Below are positions 28,901 to 38,816 of a stretch of DNA of 64,000 nt, piece by piece. Position 1 is the first letter of the stretch; each line of letters opens with the position of its first letter. The stretch lies in NCBI RefSeq assembly GCF_004310685.1, contig NZ_SISG01000001.1:2170001-2234000 (forward strand). The letters run 5' to 3'. The notes under the pieces are model-generated. The model was not told the DNA's origin. It made no database searches and saw only the letters and a program-made list of their open reading frames with translations. Made by a program: the position numbers and the translations under genes. The stretch is from Glaciihabitans arcticus. GTDB lineage: Bacteria > Actinomycetota > Actinomycetes > Actinomycetales > Microbacteriaceae.

Positions 28901-30165
28901 GTCAGGATGCGCACACCCGGCGTGGACGGAACACATCCGGCGCCAGACGCACAATTGCCCGCTCCACCCGAGAACTGGGCGTCGTCGCCGGTGAAGGTAC
29001 GAAACTCGACGAAGTAGTTGAGTCCGAGGCTGTCCTCCACGACCACCGCGCGCTTGCCCGCGTTCGATCCCAGGGACTCGAGGGTGTAGGTGGTGCTGCC
29101 GGTCGGGGCGACGCTGTAGTCGGCCGAGGTCCAGAGGCCCGAGCGAATGGCGTTGGGGCTCGAGACGGATCCGCCCGTCTTGCCCCCGACGCTGCCGCCC
29201 ATCGTGTCGAACTGGTCGCCGTACTCGACGTTGGAGCAGTCCGCGTCGAAGCCCGAGGCGCCGAGGTACGGCTCCGATTCGAAGCAGTCCAGCCAGTTGG
29301 CGTGACCGAACGAGAGGTTGTGGCCCAGTTCGTGGGCGAGGATGCGCCTACCCTGCGCCGTGTCGCTGCCGAGGCTCCAGGTGCGTCCGCCCGAGTTGAT
29401 CGACGTGCCGACGTCACCGAGCCCACCGCCGCTGCAGCCCTGCGCGCTGTCGGGGAAGATCAGGGACAGGTGGGTGTTCTCGCCGGGCAGGTAGTCGAGC
29501 TGGGTTCGCGCTCTCGCCTCTGCCTCATTCCACATCGAGAGACTGCCCGCGATCGACGCGCAGCTGTAGGCGCTCTTGTAGTGCGGCACGGTGCCGGCGA
29601 GCTCGAAGCCGACGCGATTGCCGGACTCGCCGAGCCAGAAGCCGTCGACGTAGTCGACCGCCGCCTGGACGCCCGCCACGGTCTGTCCCGCGCCGGGTGC
29701 TGTGCCGGAGACGTTGGCCGGCGTGACGAGCACGGCGTACACGGAGTGGATGCCAGGTGTCGCGGGCACCGTGTTGATCATCGCGCCGACGCCATCGGAG
29801 GAGACCAACGCGGCCACGCGCAGTTTCGCGCCCTGCGAGAAGTCCTGCAGCGCCTGGAACTCGGACTCCGGGGTGGCGCCCAGGGCGAGGGTCTTCGGAA
29901 CCGTCACCTGCACGCTGATCGGGCCTGACAGCTCGAGCGCGGCCGGCTCGGCCGCGAAATCGAGCGCGAGGTAGCCGCGGCCGGTCACGCGGAAGGCGCG
30001 TTCGAGGGAGGCGTCATCCTGATCGGAGATCTGGGCGATCGCACCCGACAGGGTGACCACGCGCGTCGTTGGCGCGGCCTGGGCCGGCAGGATGCCCACG
30101 GTGCCCATCACGAGGACCCCGCTCACGAGCAGGGCGACGCGTCGAAGCGTGGCGTGAACAGTCAC
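25906..30165 (-). CDS. Giant secreted metzincin metalloprotease with ten Ig-like repeats (paralogue 1)
   Basis: A 1419-residue exported protein. The chosen start is the GTG at 30165, after which comes a signal peptide (hydrophobic LLVSGVLVMGTVGILPAQA, about residues 12-30). A propeptide-like region of about 200 residues precedes the zinc site HELGHNLSFGH at residues 278-288 and a Met-turn YGDQFDTMGG, the metzincin signature; the YGD-x-x-D-x-MG form recalls gametolysin family M11 or reprolysin-like enzymes. The C-terminal two-thirds has ten repeats of about 85-95 residues built on a QW(L/Y)RNG...I..AT...Y......D pattern, an Ig-like fold. There is no LPxTG or transmembrane anchor, so it is probably released or bound non-covalently. 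Paralogous to the gene at 30992-35188. Confidence 0.88.
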   Translation of the reverse strand: MTVHATLRRVALLVSGVLVMGTVGILPAQAAPTTRVVTLSGAIAQISDQDDASLERAFRVTGRGYLALDFAAEPAALELSGPISVQVTVPKTLALGATPESEFQALQDFSQGAKLRVAALVSSDGVGAMINTVPATPGIHSVYAVLVTPANVSGTAPGAGQTVAGVQAAVDYVDGFWLGESGNRVGFELAGTVPHYKSAYSCASIAGSLSMWNEAEARARTQLDYLPGENTHLSLIFPDSAQGCSGGGLGDVGTSINSGGRTWSLGSDTAQGRRILAHELGHNLSFGHANWLDCFESEPYLGASGFDADCSNVEYGDQFDTMGGSVGGKTGGSVSSPNAIRSGLWTSADYSVAPTGSTTYTLESLGSNAGKRAVVVEDSLGLNYFVEFRTFTGDDAQFSGGAGNCASGAGCVPSTPGVRILTLEKKLVNGTTTFKGLWGDDTHLLGRTVGGAKLRDYKQADVFRSQSTGGVTVTVDQVGPTTATVTVNRPTNGLTADATNGNPYDVDDPKGAWIARTHGGFDNYWRVGDTLTALLGDAWVAESYSFQWYRWPSGANGAVAIAGATDQSYTLLPEDKGSVRVIVTGAVGASSSSVTLPDVTYTGFAVKEGILVQGSVSISQASSTLTAKLKNWTTAGASYSYEWYRGATVIPGATGATYQRVAADSGHALRVRVTASRPGFASLTAESAAVADDAPAPTENPAITATLSPIALSAAFPAITSTGAVTTQQWLRGDSPIAGATKTTYAPVAADVGTRLKLVVTTTRPGLDALVRSSAPVSYATDDVALPLVTGTPRLGSTLTATAPTYTLEGETVEAPVRRFQWYRSGAAIAGAAAQTYTLAALDVAKTITVRSTGRAPDGTVTVSALSVKTPVIAKRLIAGTLAVPQVTQKKLVLSAALPAASVTESGVLRSWQWLRNGVVIKKATKPTFTLTAADRNKVISARVTLSKTNYATTVLVSAVTNYTVTASAPIVLSGTAKIGGGVLTVNEPSYSLKALPVTPTVTRTWYRNGVKFTNAGTSYTIKPSDFGKSIRVTVTATAAGSLSYSASTPKRVIGKGELTGTLAVPTMGRVAGSLVLTAIPAHTTNQASATSWQWLRNGVVIKGATGKAYKLTMLDRNKTVGPRAVVTRKNYATVVLTAVPFNYTLQAETVPVVTGTVRVALPVTVSSVDYSSLDWPVAAPVRSYQWLRAGVVIPKATGASYTPVAADKGKLLSVRVMATFAGLLPSIVVTPAVLVAPGVPVVPSTPLPQLTTNAVVGATLSIAPREYSENAAAAYQWLRNGVAIPKATASSYLLVTSDRGTAISVRVTASAAGFLPSVSTSAATLPVGLFTFGDEAIAAPVQVSAVGAGYVVGDTGIGAPAVKAFQWYRNGTAIAKATKAGYTPVAADAGKTLTVRVIHTRLNYTTVVKWASTDSFSE
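25930..28590 (-). repeat. Ten tandem Ig-like repeats within protease 1
   Basis: Ten copies of an 85-95 residue unit, each with a central QWYR/QWLR-NG motif followed about 10 residues later by AT-x-x-(Y/F) and D(K/R/A)G. At DNA level most units carry the word GCGGTACCACTGG or GCGCAGCCACTGG on the plus strand. The units are diverged enough to be old duplications. Confidence 0.8.
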
Positions 30166-30231
30166 GTCGGGGACCCCCAAGGCCGTTGTGCGGTTGCACC
30201 ATTGTCCCGAAGGCGACGAAGCGTCTGCTAC

Positions 30232-30247
30232 GCCCCGAACCGGGGGC
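30232..30247 (-). terminator. GC hairpin after DUF1275 gene
   Basis: GCCCCGAACCGGGGGC lies 11 bases past the stop of the DUF1275 gene on the minus strand, a short GC-rich stem without a T-run. It may be a weak terminator before the protease gene. Confidence 0.4.
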
Positions 30248-30258
30248 ACCGCGCAGTT

Positions 30259-30930
30259 CTACCGGCGGTTCGTTGCGACGAGGATGCCCGTGCCCGCCGC
30301 GAAGACAGCGGCCGCCGCGAGCAGGGCCGCACCTCCGCCGAAGAGCTGGATGAGGCCGGCGCCGATTGCCGCGCCGAGTCCCATCGCGACGACCGCCAGC
30401 AGGCGGGGAAGCCAGGCCTGTCCCCTGCCACCGCCGAGGCGGCTGTCGCGAGCGAGGTTCGCGACGGTGTTGGTGACCACGATCGTGGTGACGTCGCTAT
30501 TACCGATCGGTTTGACCGCGGAGACCTGGGCGCCCATGGTGCTCGCGAGAACGAAGGTCACCACGAGCAGCGCCCACTCGGGCAGGTCACCGACGAAGAC
30601 GAGTGCGAGCCCCAGCGCGACGATGATCACCGCGGCGACGGCGAGAGTTGCTGCGGATGTCGCGGGCAGCCCCTTCCGGTGACCCCGCCCGATGATCCGG
30701 CCGCTGACGATCGATCCCACGACGAAGCCGAGGAGCGCGATGACGTTGTTCAGCAACGGGATTCCCGCGACGCCAACCAGCGCGAAGCCGATGAACAGCA
30801 CGTTGCCGGTCATGTTGCCGGTGAACACCCGGTCGAGCGCGAGGTAGCTCGCGGCGTCGATGATGCCGGTGGAGGCCGTGAGCATCAGCAGGCCCGCCGT
30901 GAAACTGTGTTCTGCGGGGAGCCGGGCCAT
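30259..30930 (-). CDS. YoaK/DUF1275-family membrane protein
   Basis: A 223-residue protein with about six membrane helices. The N-terminal pattern STGIIDAASYLALDRVFTGNMTGN is the hallmark of the DUF1275/YoaK family, whose biochemical role is not established. It lies between the two giant protease genes on the same strand; a functional link is not evident. Confidence 0.88.
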   Translation of the reverse strand: MARLPAEHSFTAGLLMLTASTGIIDAASYLALDRVFTGNMTGNVLFIGFALVGVAGIPLLNNVIALLGFVVGSIVSGRIIGRGHRKGLPATSAATLAVAAVIIVALGLALVFVGDLPEWALLVVTFVLASTMGAQVSAVKPIGNSDVTTIVVTNTVANLARDSRLGGGRGQAWLPRLLAVVAMGLGAAIGAGLIQLFGGGAALLAAAAVFAAGTGILVATNRR

Positions 30931-30948
30931 GGATCCACTTTAACGGGG

Positions 30949-30980
30949 TGAGGCCTCGCGACTCGTGTCGCGAGGCCTCA
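30949..30980 (-). terminator. Perfect 13-base hairpin after protease 2
   Basis: TGAGGCCTCGCGA (30949-30961) and its exact complement (30968-30980) are separated by 6 bases, starting 11 bases after the stop of the upstream protease gene. It lacks a T-run but is strong enough to terminate or stabilise the mRNA end. Confidence 0.6.
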
Positions 30981-30991
30981 TGACCGTTCGG

Positions 30992-33900
30992 CTACTTGAT
31001 CGCCCTGGTGGCGGCGCTCGTGAGCACCGCGGCGACGAGGCCGGGGCTGGTCGCGACCACACGAGCCGTGAGCTTCTTGCCCTTGTCCGCACTCACGGGC
31101 TTGTAGGTCGCGAGAGTCGCTCCCACGATCTTCTTGCCGCTGCGGTACCACTGGTAGCTGACGGTGACGGGGATGTCTCCCCCGCCGGGGCCGCTGAATG
31201 TCGGGGTCGAGACCGTCACGGGCTTACCGCGCTTCGGCAGTGACGAGCTGATCACCGGCTTCGCGGAGGCAATCACCGACACCTCGACGGTCGCGGAGTA
31301 CCGCACCACGGTCGTGTAGTTGGGCTTGGTGTAGATGATCCGCACCCAGATGCCCTTGCCGTAGTCCGCGGCGACCGGCGTGTAGGTGGCCGCGGTGGCC
31401 TTCGGGATCGCGACACCACTGCGGTACCACTGGTACGCGCGAACGACATCGGGTTCCGTGATCTGCGAATCGGCGGAGGTCAGCAGGGAGACGCCCGCGC
31501 TTCGGGTGATCCCCACCGGTGTGGTGCTGGTGCCGCCGGCGAGGTAGTTGTCACCGATCTTCTGCGTCGCCGCGCTCGTCGACACCGACGTCAACGCACC
31601 GGCGAACACGGCGGTGACGCGCACCGATATCGAGTTGCCCTTCTCGGCGGTGAGCGCGTAGGCCGCTGCCGTTGCACCGACGATCGGCTTGCCGTTGCGC
31701 AGCCACTGGTAGTCCACCATCGGCGAGACTCCGGTTCCATTCACCGAGTAGCTGCGCCCCGGGACGGTGACAGTCGTGGCCGTCGAGAGGTTTCCGGCGA
31801 TGACCGGAAGCGGGGTGTTCGGGGTCACCGAGTAGTTACGCGCGACCGAGTCGTACGCCTTGCTCACGTAGTTCTTCTTGGCCACAACGATGCGCAGGAA
31901 CACTGTCTTGCCGTAGTCGGCTGCCGTCAACGTAAAGCTGGCCTTTGTCGCCTTCGCGATCTTGGCCGAGCCGCGGTACCACTGGTATGTCTGCACGGTG
32001 CCCGTCTCACTGACGCTGCCGGCGGTGAGCGCTCCGGTGAGCACCAGCCCGTTGGCCGTGACGGTGGGAGCCGCCGCGCTGCCGGTGAAGGTACCCTTGC
32101 CGATCTTCGCCGTGGTTGCCGCCCGGCTATCCCAGGTCAGGTATCCCGGGTTGATCGCGATCACTCGGGCGACAAGCTTCTTGCCGAAGTCGGCGTTCGT
32201 CGTGACGTAGGTCGCGCTGTTGGAGGCCGGGATGGCCTTTCCGTCGCGGTACCAGACGTAGGTCAGCAGCGGCGATACTCCGCCGTCGGCGGTGGTGAAC
32301 GACAGCGCTGTGCCCGTCGGCGACAGCACCGTGAGCGGTCGGCCGACCTGGCGCAGGCCCGTGATCGTGGGCACAGCGACGATCTGGATGCCGTAGTTCT
32401 TCGCGACCGACTGCAGCACAACCGGGGTGTAGTTGAGCTTGGTGATCGTGACGACGACCTTTACCGCAGCGCGTGCATCGAGGGCCGTCGGCTTGTAGGT
32501 CGCCTTGGTCGCCTTGGCGATCTTGGCGGTGCCGCGATACCACTGGTACCCGATCACCACGCCCGCCTCGGTGACGCTGCCCGCGGGCAGCGCCGCAGTC
32601 AGCTCCGGGATGACGTTCTTGCTGACGACGGGCAGGGCAAGGTTGCCGGCGATAACGCCCTTCGCAATCTTCACCGTCGGCGCCGAGAGCGTGCCGACGG
32701 CCGCGTCACCGGCCTTGCGACCGCTCACGCGGACCGTGGTGACGGTGTTGTAGTCCGCGGCGACGAGCGTGTAGGTGCTGTTGGTGCCCCCAGCGATCGC
32801 CACGCCGTTGCGGTACCACTGGTACGAGAGCACTGGTCCGACCACGGGTGCACCGGTCGACTGGGTCGTGAAGGTCTGCGTGCTTGTCGCCGAGAGGGTG
32901 ACGCCCACTCGCGCGATGCCAGGTGCTCCGACGGTCAGTCCGACCGTGCCACCGGTGAGAACCGTCGTGTAGTTCCTGGCGGCCGAGGTCGCCGCGAGGC
33001 TGTTGAAGCCGGCCTTCGAGCCGACCACCCGCACGGACAGCGAGGTGTTCGAGTCCGCGGCAGCGGGCGTGTAGCTCGCCTTGATCGCACCCTTGATCGC
33101 GGCACCGTTACGGAGCCACTGGTACGAGAACACCGTCGACGGGGTGTCCCAGCCGAGGGGCGCCGCGAGGAAGGTCGGGTTGGTCGAGTTGATCGATACG
33201 GTGCCCTGCGCGAGCACTCCCGCGCGAATCGGACCGAATCCCGAATAGGCGGATGACGGGTCCGTGGTGACCTTGACCTTCTTGCCGACCTTGCCGGTGA
33301 CCTTCAGCTTGATCGCCTTGCCCTTGTCGGCGGCCGACACGGTGTACGAGGTCTTCGTCGCGCCCTTGATGGCCTTGCCGTTGCGCAACCACTGGAACGA
33401 GTAGGAGTCCGCCTCCCATGAGGCACCGATGAGTGCCGTGAAGACATCGCCGACGCGGAAGTAGTTGTCGGTGAACGCCGAACGCGTGACCTTGACCACG
33501 CCACCGGCAAGAGCCGTCGCGGGGCGCTTGACGGTGACGGTTGCGGTGGTGGAGGTGACGGCGGTCACAGTGATGGTGATGCCCGCCGTCGAGAAGAACT
33601 CGCCAGCCGTATACGAGGCCTTCTTGACGCCGTTGACCGTGCGACCGATGAGGGTGGTGCCGTCGGCGGCGCGCCCCTTGACGTAGGCGCCTCCCGTGAT
33701 TTCGCCGCGGTAGGTCTGTTCGGCGCGCAGGATCCGGACGCCTGCCGTGGAAGAGCACGCGTCATACATGCTCGCCGAGACGGGGCAGCCGTAAACGGTG
33801 TACTGCTGATCGACCCCCGTCATGTTGCGGTACTCGACGAAGTAGTTGGACCCGGTGTTGTCTTCGACGATCACCGAGCGCAACCCGCTGTTCGAGCTCA

Positions 33901-35188
33901 CCGAGTTGAGCGTGTAGGTGGAGACCCTGGCAGGTGGCGCATAGGCGTAAGCGGTCGACGACCACAGTCCGGCTCGGATCGCATTCGGGCTTGAGAGTGA
34001 ACCGCCTGTTCCGTCTACCGTGCCGCCACCCATCACGTCGGTGACGTCGCCGTACTCGTACACGCTGCATCCCGCGCTTCCCAGGAAGCCCGGCTGCGGA
34101 GTAGCGGAGGTGCAGTCGGCCCAGTTGGCGTGGCCAAGCGTCAGGTTGTGACCGAGCTCGTGGGTGAAGGTCGACTTGGAGTACGCCGAGGAGGTTCCCA
34201 TCGACCACGAGGGGCCGCCGGTGTTGATCGACTGGCCATAGCGCGCGAGTCCGGCTGCGCCGCCACACGAATACGTCGTATTGCTCGGGGCTTCGCTGCG
34301 CTCGGGGAAGAAGAGCGCGAGGTGCGCGTTCGGGCCGGGCTTGTACCCGAGCTGGGTCTTCGCGATCGCGGCCGCCTCGCTCCAGAGCCCTGCGGCATTG
34401 ATCGCGTCCGATTCGGCGGTTCCACCGACCGTGCAGTTGTACGCGCTCTTGTAGTGGGGAACGGTACCCGCCCACTGGAACGACACCACGCCGCCCGACT
34501 GAGCCGACCAGAAGGCACTCGCCTGCGCGACCTGCGCCTGGGTCCCGGCTACAGTCTGTCCGGCCGTGGGGGCCGTCGTGTTGAAGTTCTTGGGGGTGAC
34601 CAGTACGGTGTACACCTTGTGCACTGCGGTCGCAGCGGGCGTCTGGTTGATGCGGCCGGCGACGTTCTGCTCGGAGGCCGTGGAGTAGTCGACGGCCGGG
34701 ATGGGCCCGTTCGCGAGGAAGAACGTCTCGAGGGCCTCGAACTCCGAGGTGTCCGACTCGCCCAGGTCGAGGCTCGCGGGGATCTCGAGGGTCAGCGCGG
34801 CGTCGGTGGGGCTCTCGGCGCCGAGGTCGATCTTCGTCAGGTCGACGAGCAGGTCACCCTGGCCGGCGATGCTGAAGAACAGGGTTCGGGATGTCGCGGC
34901 GCCCGCCGAGTGCTCGGTAAGGCGCGTCAGCAGACCGACGAGAGTGACGTTCTTCGTTCCTGTGGCCTGGGGCGCGGGCTCGCGGGTGGCCTCGGGCGTC
35001 GGGGCCGAGGTCGGCTCCGCCGTGGGCTCGCCTGTCGGCTCGGCAGTGGGCTCGGCCTCGGGGGTCGCGACAACCGTCGGCGTCGGCGTCGGCTCGTCCG
35101 CAATGGCGGGGGTCGCACTCAGCGTGCCCGCGATCAGCGCGAACGCGGCAAGGCTCGTGAGCATGCGAATAGGAACACGTGAAGACAC
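30992..35188 (-). CDS. Giant secreted metzincin metalloprotease with nine Ig-like repeats (paralogue 2)
   Basis: A 1398-residue exported protein starting at the GTG at 35188, seven bases after a GGGGGG run. Signal peptide residues 1-30 (MLTSLAAFALIAGTLSATPAIA) are followed by a Pro/Thr/Glu-rich segment to about residue 75 (repeated EPTAEPT). The zinc site HELGHNLTLGH starts at residue 343, with Met-turn YGDVTDVMGGG; the surrounding region is clearly homologous to the protease ending at 25906 (for example GTVPHYKSAYNC and SPNAIRAGLW). Nine Ig-like units of QW(L/Y)RNG type fill the C-terminal part. No wall anchor is seen. Substrates could be host, environmental or envelope proteins; this is unknown. 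Confidence 0.88.
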   Translation of the reverse strand: MSSRVPIRMLTSLAAFALIAGTLSATPAIADEPTPTPTVVATPEAEPTAEPTGEPTAEPTSAPTPEATREPAPQATGTKNVTLVGLLTRLTEHSAGAATSRTLFFSIAGQGDLLVDLTKIDLGAESPTDAALTLEIPASLDLGESDTSEFEALETFFLANGPIPAVDYSTASEQNVAGRINQTPAATAVHKVYTVLVTPKNFNTTAPTAGQTVAGTQAQVAQASAFWSAQSGGVVSFQWAGTVPHYKSAYNCTVGGTAESDAINAAGLWSEAAAIAKTQLGYKPGPNAHLALFFPERSEAPSNTTYSCGGAAGLARYGQSINTGGPSWSMGTSSAYSKSTFTHELGHNLTLGHANWADCTSATPQPGFLGSAGCSVYEYGDVTDVMGGGTVDGTGGSLSSPNAIRAGLWSSTAYAYAPPARVSTYTLNSVSSNSGLRSVIVEDNTGSNYFVEYRNMTGVDQQYTVYGCPVSASMYDACSSTAGVRILRAEQTYRGEITGGAYVKGRAADGTTLIGRTVNGVKKASYTAGEFFSTAGITITVTAVTSTTATVTVKRPATALAGGVVKVTRSAFTDNYFRVGDVFTALIGASWEADSYSFQWLRNGKAIKGATKTSYTVSAADKGKAIKLKVTGKVGKKVKVTTDPSSAYSGFGPIRAGVLAQGTVSINSTNPTFLAAPLGWDTPSTVFSYQWLRNGAAIKGAIKASYTPAAADSNTSLSVRVVGSKAGFNSLAATSAARNYTTVLTGGTVGLTVGAPGIARVGVTLSATSTQTFTTQSTGAPVVGPVLSYQWYRNGVAIAGGTNSTYTLVAADYNTVTTVRVSGRKAGDAAVGTLSAPTVKIAKGVIAGNLALPVVSKNVIPELTAALPAGSVTEAGVVIGYQWYRGTAKIAKATKATYKPTALDARAAVKVVVTITKLNYTPVVLQSVAKNYGIQIVAVPTITGLRQVGRPLTVLSPTGTALSFTTADGGVSPLLTYVWYRDGKAIPASNSATYVTTNADFGKKLVARVIAINPGYLTWDSRAATTAKIGKGTFTGSAAAPTVTANGLVLTGALTAGSVSETGTVQTYQWYRGSAKIAKATKASFTLTAADYGKTVFLRIVVAKKNYVSKAYDSVARNYSVTPNTPLPVIAGNLSTATTVTVPGRSYSVNGTGVSPMVDYQWLRNGKPIVGATAAAYALTAEKGNSISVRVTAVFAGALTSVSTSAATQKIGDNYLAGGTSTTPVGITRSAGVSLLTSADSQITEPDVVRAYQWYRSGVAIPKATAATYTPVAADYGKGIWVRIIYTKPNYTTVVRYSATVEVSVIASAKPVISSSLPKRGKPVTVSTPTFSGPGGGDIPVTVSYQWYRSGKKIVGATLATYKPVSADKGKKLTARVVATSPGLVAAVLTSAATRAIK
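31000..33440 (-). repeat. Nine tandem Ig-like repeats within protease 2
   Basis: Nine 85-95 residue units share the YQW(L/Y)R-(N/S)G...I..AT...Y......D pattern. Units ending in KNY/KLNY/KPNY tend to alternate with units ending in AGF/PGY/AGA, suggesting growth by duplication of two-unit blocks. Confidence 0.8.
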
Positions 35189-35220
35189 GGCTGGACCCCC
35201 CAGAAATCAAGATTTCCTTG

Positions 35221-35250
35221 AGTATGGCGGACGGAGCGGTCTAGGGGCAA
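35221..35250 (-). promoter_or_regulatory. Probable promoter of protease 2
   Basis: Minus-strand TTGCCC (35245-35250) and CATACT (35221-35226) are 18 bases apart, 4 of 6 matches in each hexamer. The start codon is about 32 bases downstream. The -35 region TTGCCCCTAG resembles the TTGCCCTAG element before the CHAP gene. Confidence 0.5.
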
Positions 35251-35314
35251 CTGTCGGCGTCATGAACAGCATGCGCCGCGTCATCCCGAACCTGATTGGC
35301 CGGTTAAACAGAAA

Positions 35315-35344
35315 CAGGGCCCGCAACCGAAGTCGCGGGCCCTG
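35315..35344 (-). terminator. Intrinsic terminator after tuf
   Basis: On the minus strand CAGGGCCCGCGAC and GTTGCGGGCCCTG enclose a TTCG tetraloop and are followed by TTTCTGTTT, a textbook rho-independent terminator. It begins 17 bases past the tuf stop. Confidence 0.9.
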
Positions 35345-35361
35345 CTATCGAGTAGTCGGAA

Positions 35362-36555
<1,194 letters not shown>

Positions 36556-36584
36556 AGTGGGTCCTCCTCAGGACTCGTTGCTGG

Positions 36585-36604
36585 GCATCCGAAATATCGG
36601 ATGC
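36585..36604 (-). promoter_or_regulatory. Hairpin between fusA and tuf
   Basis: GCATCCGA-AATA-TCGGATGC forms a perfect 8-base stem in the 106-base fusA-tuf gap, 30 bases before the tuf start. A TAACAT hexamer lies further upstream on the minus strand, so a tuf-specific promoter is possible, giving the extra EF-Tu cells need. Confidence 0.4.
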
Positions 36605-36661
36605 TTCGCGGATTGGTGTGTATTTATGTTACTCGGGCCGGGACGGCCGCGTGTACGGGCG

Positions 36662-38776
36662 CTATTCGCCCTTGTTCTTCTGGATGATCTCGTCGGCGAC
36701 CGCGCGGGGCACCTCGGAGTAGCTGTCGAAGGTCATCGAGTACACGGCGCGGCCGGAGGTCTTGGACCTCAGGTCACCCACGTAACCGAACATTTCGGAC
36801 AGCGGAACTTTCGCGGTGATGACCTTGACGCCGGTGGCGTCCTCCATTGACTGGATCTGTCCTCGACGCGAGTTGAGGTCACCGATGACGTCGCCCATGT
36901 ATTCCTCAGGGGTACGAACCTCGACGGCCATCAGCGGCTCGAGCAACACGGGCTGCGCCTTGCGGGCCGCTTCCTTGAATGCCATTGAACCGGCGATCTT
37001 GAACGCCATTTCTGACGAGTCGACATCGTGAGCGGCACCATCGAGGATGATGCCCTTCACGCCGACCATGGGGTAGCCGGCGAGAACGCCAACTGCCATC
37101 GACGCCTGGAAACCCTGGTCGATGGAACCGATGTACTCGCGCGGGATGCGACCGCCGGTGACCTTGTTCTCGAATTCGTAGATCTTCTCGGGAGTGACTT
37201 CCATCGGCTCGAGAGAGATCTGCACCTTCGCGAACTGGCCGGATCCACCGGTCTGCTTCTTGTGCGTGTAGTCGTGCTTGTCGACGATGCGGCGAATGGT
37301 CTCGCGGTAGGCGACCTGGGGCTTGCCCACGTTTGCCTCAACGTTGAATTCGCGCTTCATGCGGTCTACGAGGATGTCGAGGTGAAGCTCGCCCATTCCC
37401 TTGATGACCGTCTGGCCGGTGTCCTGGTTCTGCTCCGTGCGGAAGGTCGGGTCCTCTTCAGCGAGCTTCTGGATAGCGATACCCAGCTTCTCCTGGTCGG
37501 CCTTGGTCTTCGGCTCGATGGCAACCTCGATGACGGGCTCGGGGAACGTCATCGACTCCAGAACGATCTGGTGGTTCGGGTCGGTCAGGGTGTCACCGGT
37601 GGTGGTGTCCTTCAGGCCGATGACCGCGTAGATGTGACCGGCGGTCACGCTGTCGACGGGGATCTCCTTGTTGGCGTGCATCTGGAAGATCTTGCCGATG
37701 CGCTCCTTCTTGCCCTTGGTCGAGTTGGCGACCTGTCCGCCTGAGTCGAGACGACCCGAGTAGACGCGGATGAAGGTGAGGCGACCGAAGAACGGGTGAA
37801 CGGCGACCTTGAACGCGAGTGCGGCGAAGGGCTCGGAAGCGTCGGGGTGACGCTCGATGACCTTCTCCTCGTCGCGGGGGTCTGTGCCCTCGGTTGCCGG
37901 CACGTCGAGCGGGCTCGGCAGGTAGTCGACGACAGCGTCAAGCATCGGCTGGACGCCGCGGTTCTTGAACGCGGATCCGCAGAGAACCGGGTAGATCTGG
38001 CTCGACACGGTGAGCTTGCGGATGCCGGCCTTGATCTCAGCAACGGTCAACTCTTCGCCGCCGAAGAACTTCTCGAGCAGCGCGTCATCGGTCTCGGCGA
38101 CCGTCTCGAGGAGGGTCTGGCGGTACTCCGCAGCCTTCTCCTTGAGGTCGTCGGGGATCTCCTGGACTTCGTACTTGGCTCCCATGGTGACGTCACCCTT
38201 GGAGTCGGAGGGCCACACGAGTGCACGCATCTCGACGAGGTCGACGACGCCGACGAAGGCGCTCTCGGAACCGATGGGCAGCTGGATGACCAGCGGCTTG
38301 GCTCCGAGCTTGTTGATGATCGTGTCTACGGTGAAGTAGAAGTCAGCGCCCAGCTTGTCCATCTTGTTGACGAAGCAGATGCGGGGAACGTCGTACTTGT
38401 CGGCCTGGCGCCAGACGGTCTCGGACTGGGGCTCAACGCCCTCCTTGCCGTCGAACACTGCGACAGCGCCGTCGAGAACGCGGAGCGAGCGCTCCACCTC
38501 GACGGTGAAGTCCACGTGGCCGGGGGTGTCGATGATGTTGATCTGGTTCTTGTCCCAGAAGCACGTAACAGCCGCAGAGGTGATCGTGATGCCACGCTCC
38601 TGCTCCTGCTCCATCCAGTCGGTGGTCGAGGCGCCGTCGTGGGTCTCGCCGATTTTGTGGTTGACACCCGTGTAGAACAGGATGCGCTCGGTCGTCGTGG
38701 TCTTGCCAGCATCGATGTGCGCCATGATGCCGATGTTGCGGACCTTGTTCAGGTCGGTGAGCACGTCTTGTGCCAC
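36662..38776 (-). CDS. fusA: Elongation factor G
   Basis: Ribosomal translocase. The 704 residues include the GTPase motifs [23 protein letters not shown] and NKMDK, the domain IV block [10 protein letters not shown] and the C-terminal [17 protein letters not shown]. The start is GTG at 38776 after a CGGAGGAA ribosome binding site. It lies downstream of rpsG across a gap carrying a palindromic repeat. Confidence 0.99.
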   Translation of the reverse strand: MAQDVLTDLNKVRNIGIMAHIDAGKTTTTERILFYTGVNHKIGETHDGASTTDWMEQEQERGITITSAAVTCFWDKNQINIIDTPGHVDFTVEVERSLRVLDGAVAVFDGKEGVEPQSETVWRQADKYDVPRICFVNKMDKLGADFYFTVDTIINKLGAKPLVIQLPIGSESAFVGVVDLVEMRALVWPSDSKGDVTMGAKYEVQEIPDDLKEKAAEYRQTLLETVAETDDALLEKFFGGEELTVAEIKAGIRKLTVSSQIYPVLCGSAFKNRGVQPMLDAVVDYLPSPLDVPATEGTDPRDEEKVIERHPDASEPFAALAFKVAVHPFFGRLTFIRVYSGRLDSGGQVANSTKGKKERIGKIFQMHANKEIPVDSVTAGHIYAVIGLKDTTTGDTLTDPNHQIVLESMTFPEPVIEVAIEPKTKADQEKLGIAIQKLAEEDPTFRTEQNQDTGQTVIKGMGELHLDILVDRMKREFNVEANVGKPQVAYRETIRRIVDKHDYTHKKQTGGSGQFAKVQISLEPMEVTPEKIYEFENKVTGGRIPREYIGSIDQGFQASMAVGVLAGYPMVGVKGIILDGAAHDVDSSEMAFKIAGSMAFKEAARKAQPVLLEPLMAVEVRTPEEYMGDVIGDLNSRRGQIQSMEDATGVKVITAKVPLSEMFGYVGDLRSKTSGRAVYSMTFDSYSEVPRAVADEIIQKNKGE

Positions 38777-38816
38777 GGAGTTCCTCCGAAAAGTTGTGGG
38801 TGGGGTGCTGCTGGTT

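Noticed and set aside
25906-35188. LPxTG or other wall-anchor signals on the giant proteases
   Set aside because: Neither C-terminus has an LPxTG motif, hydrophobic helix or basic tail; they end within an Ig-like unit.
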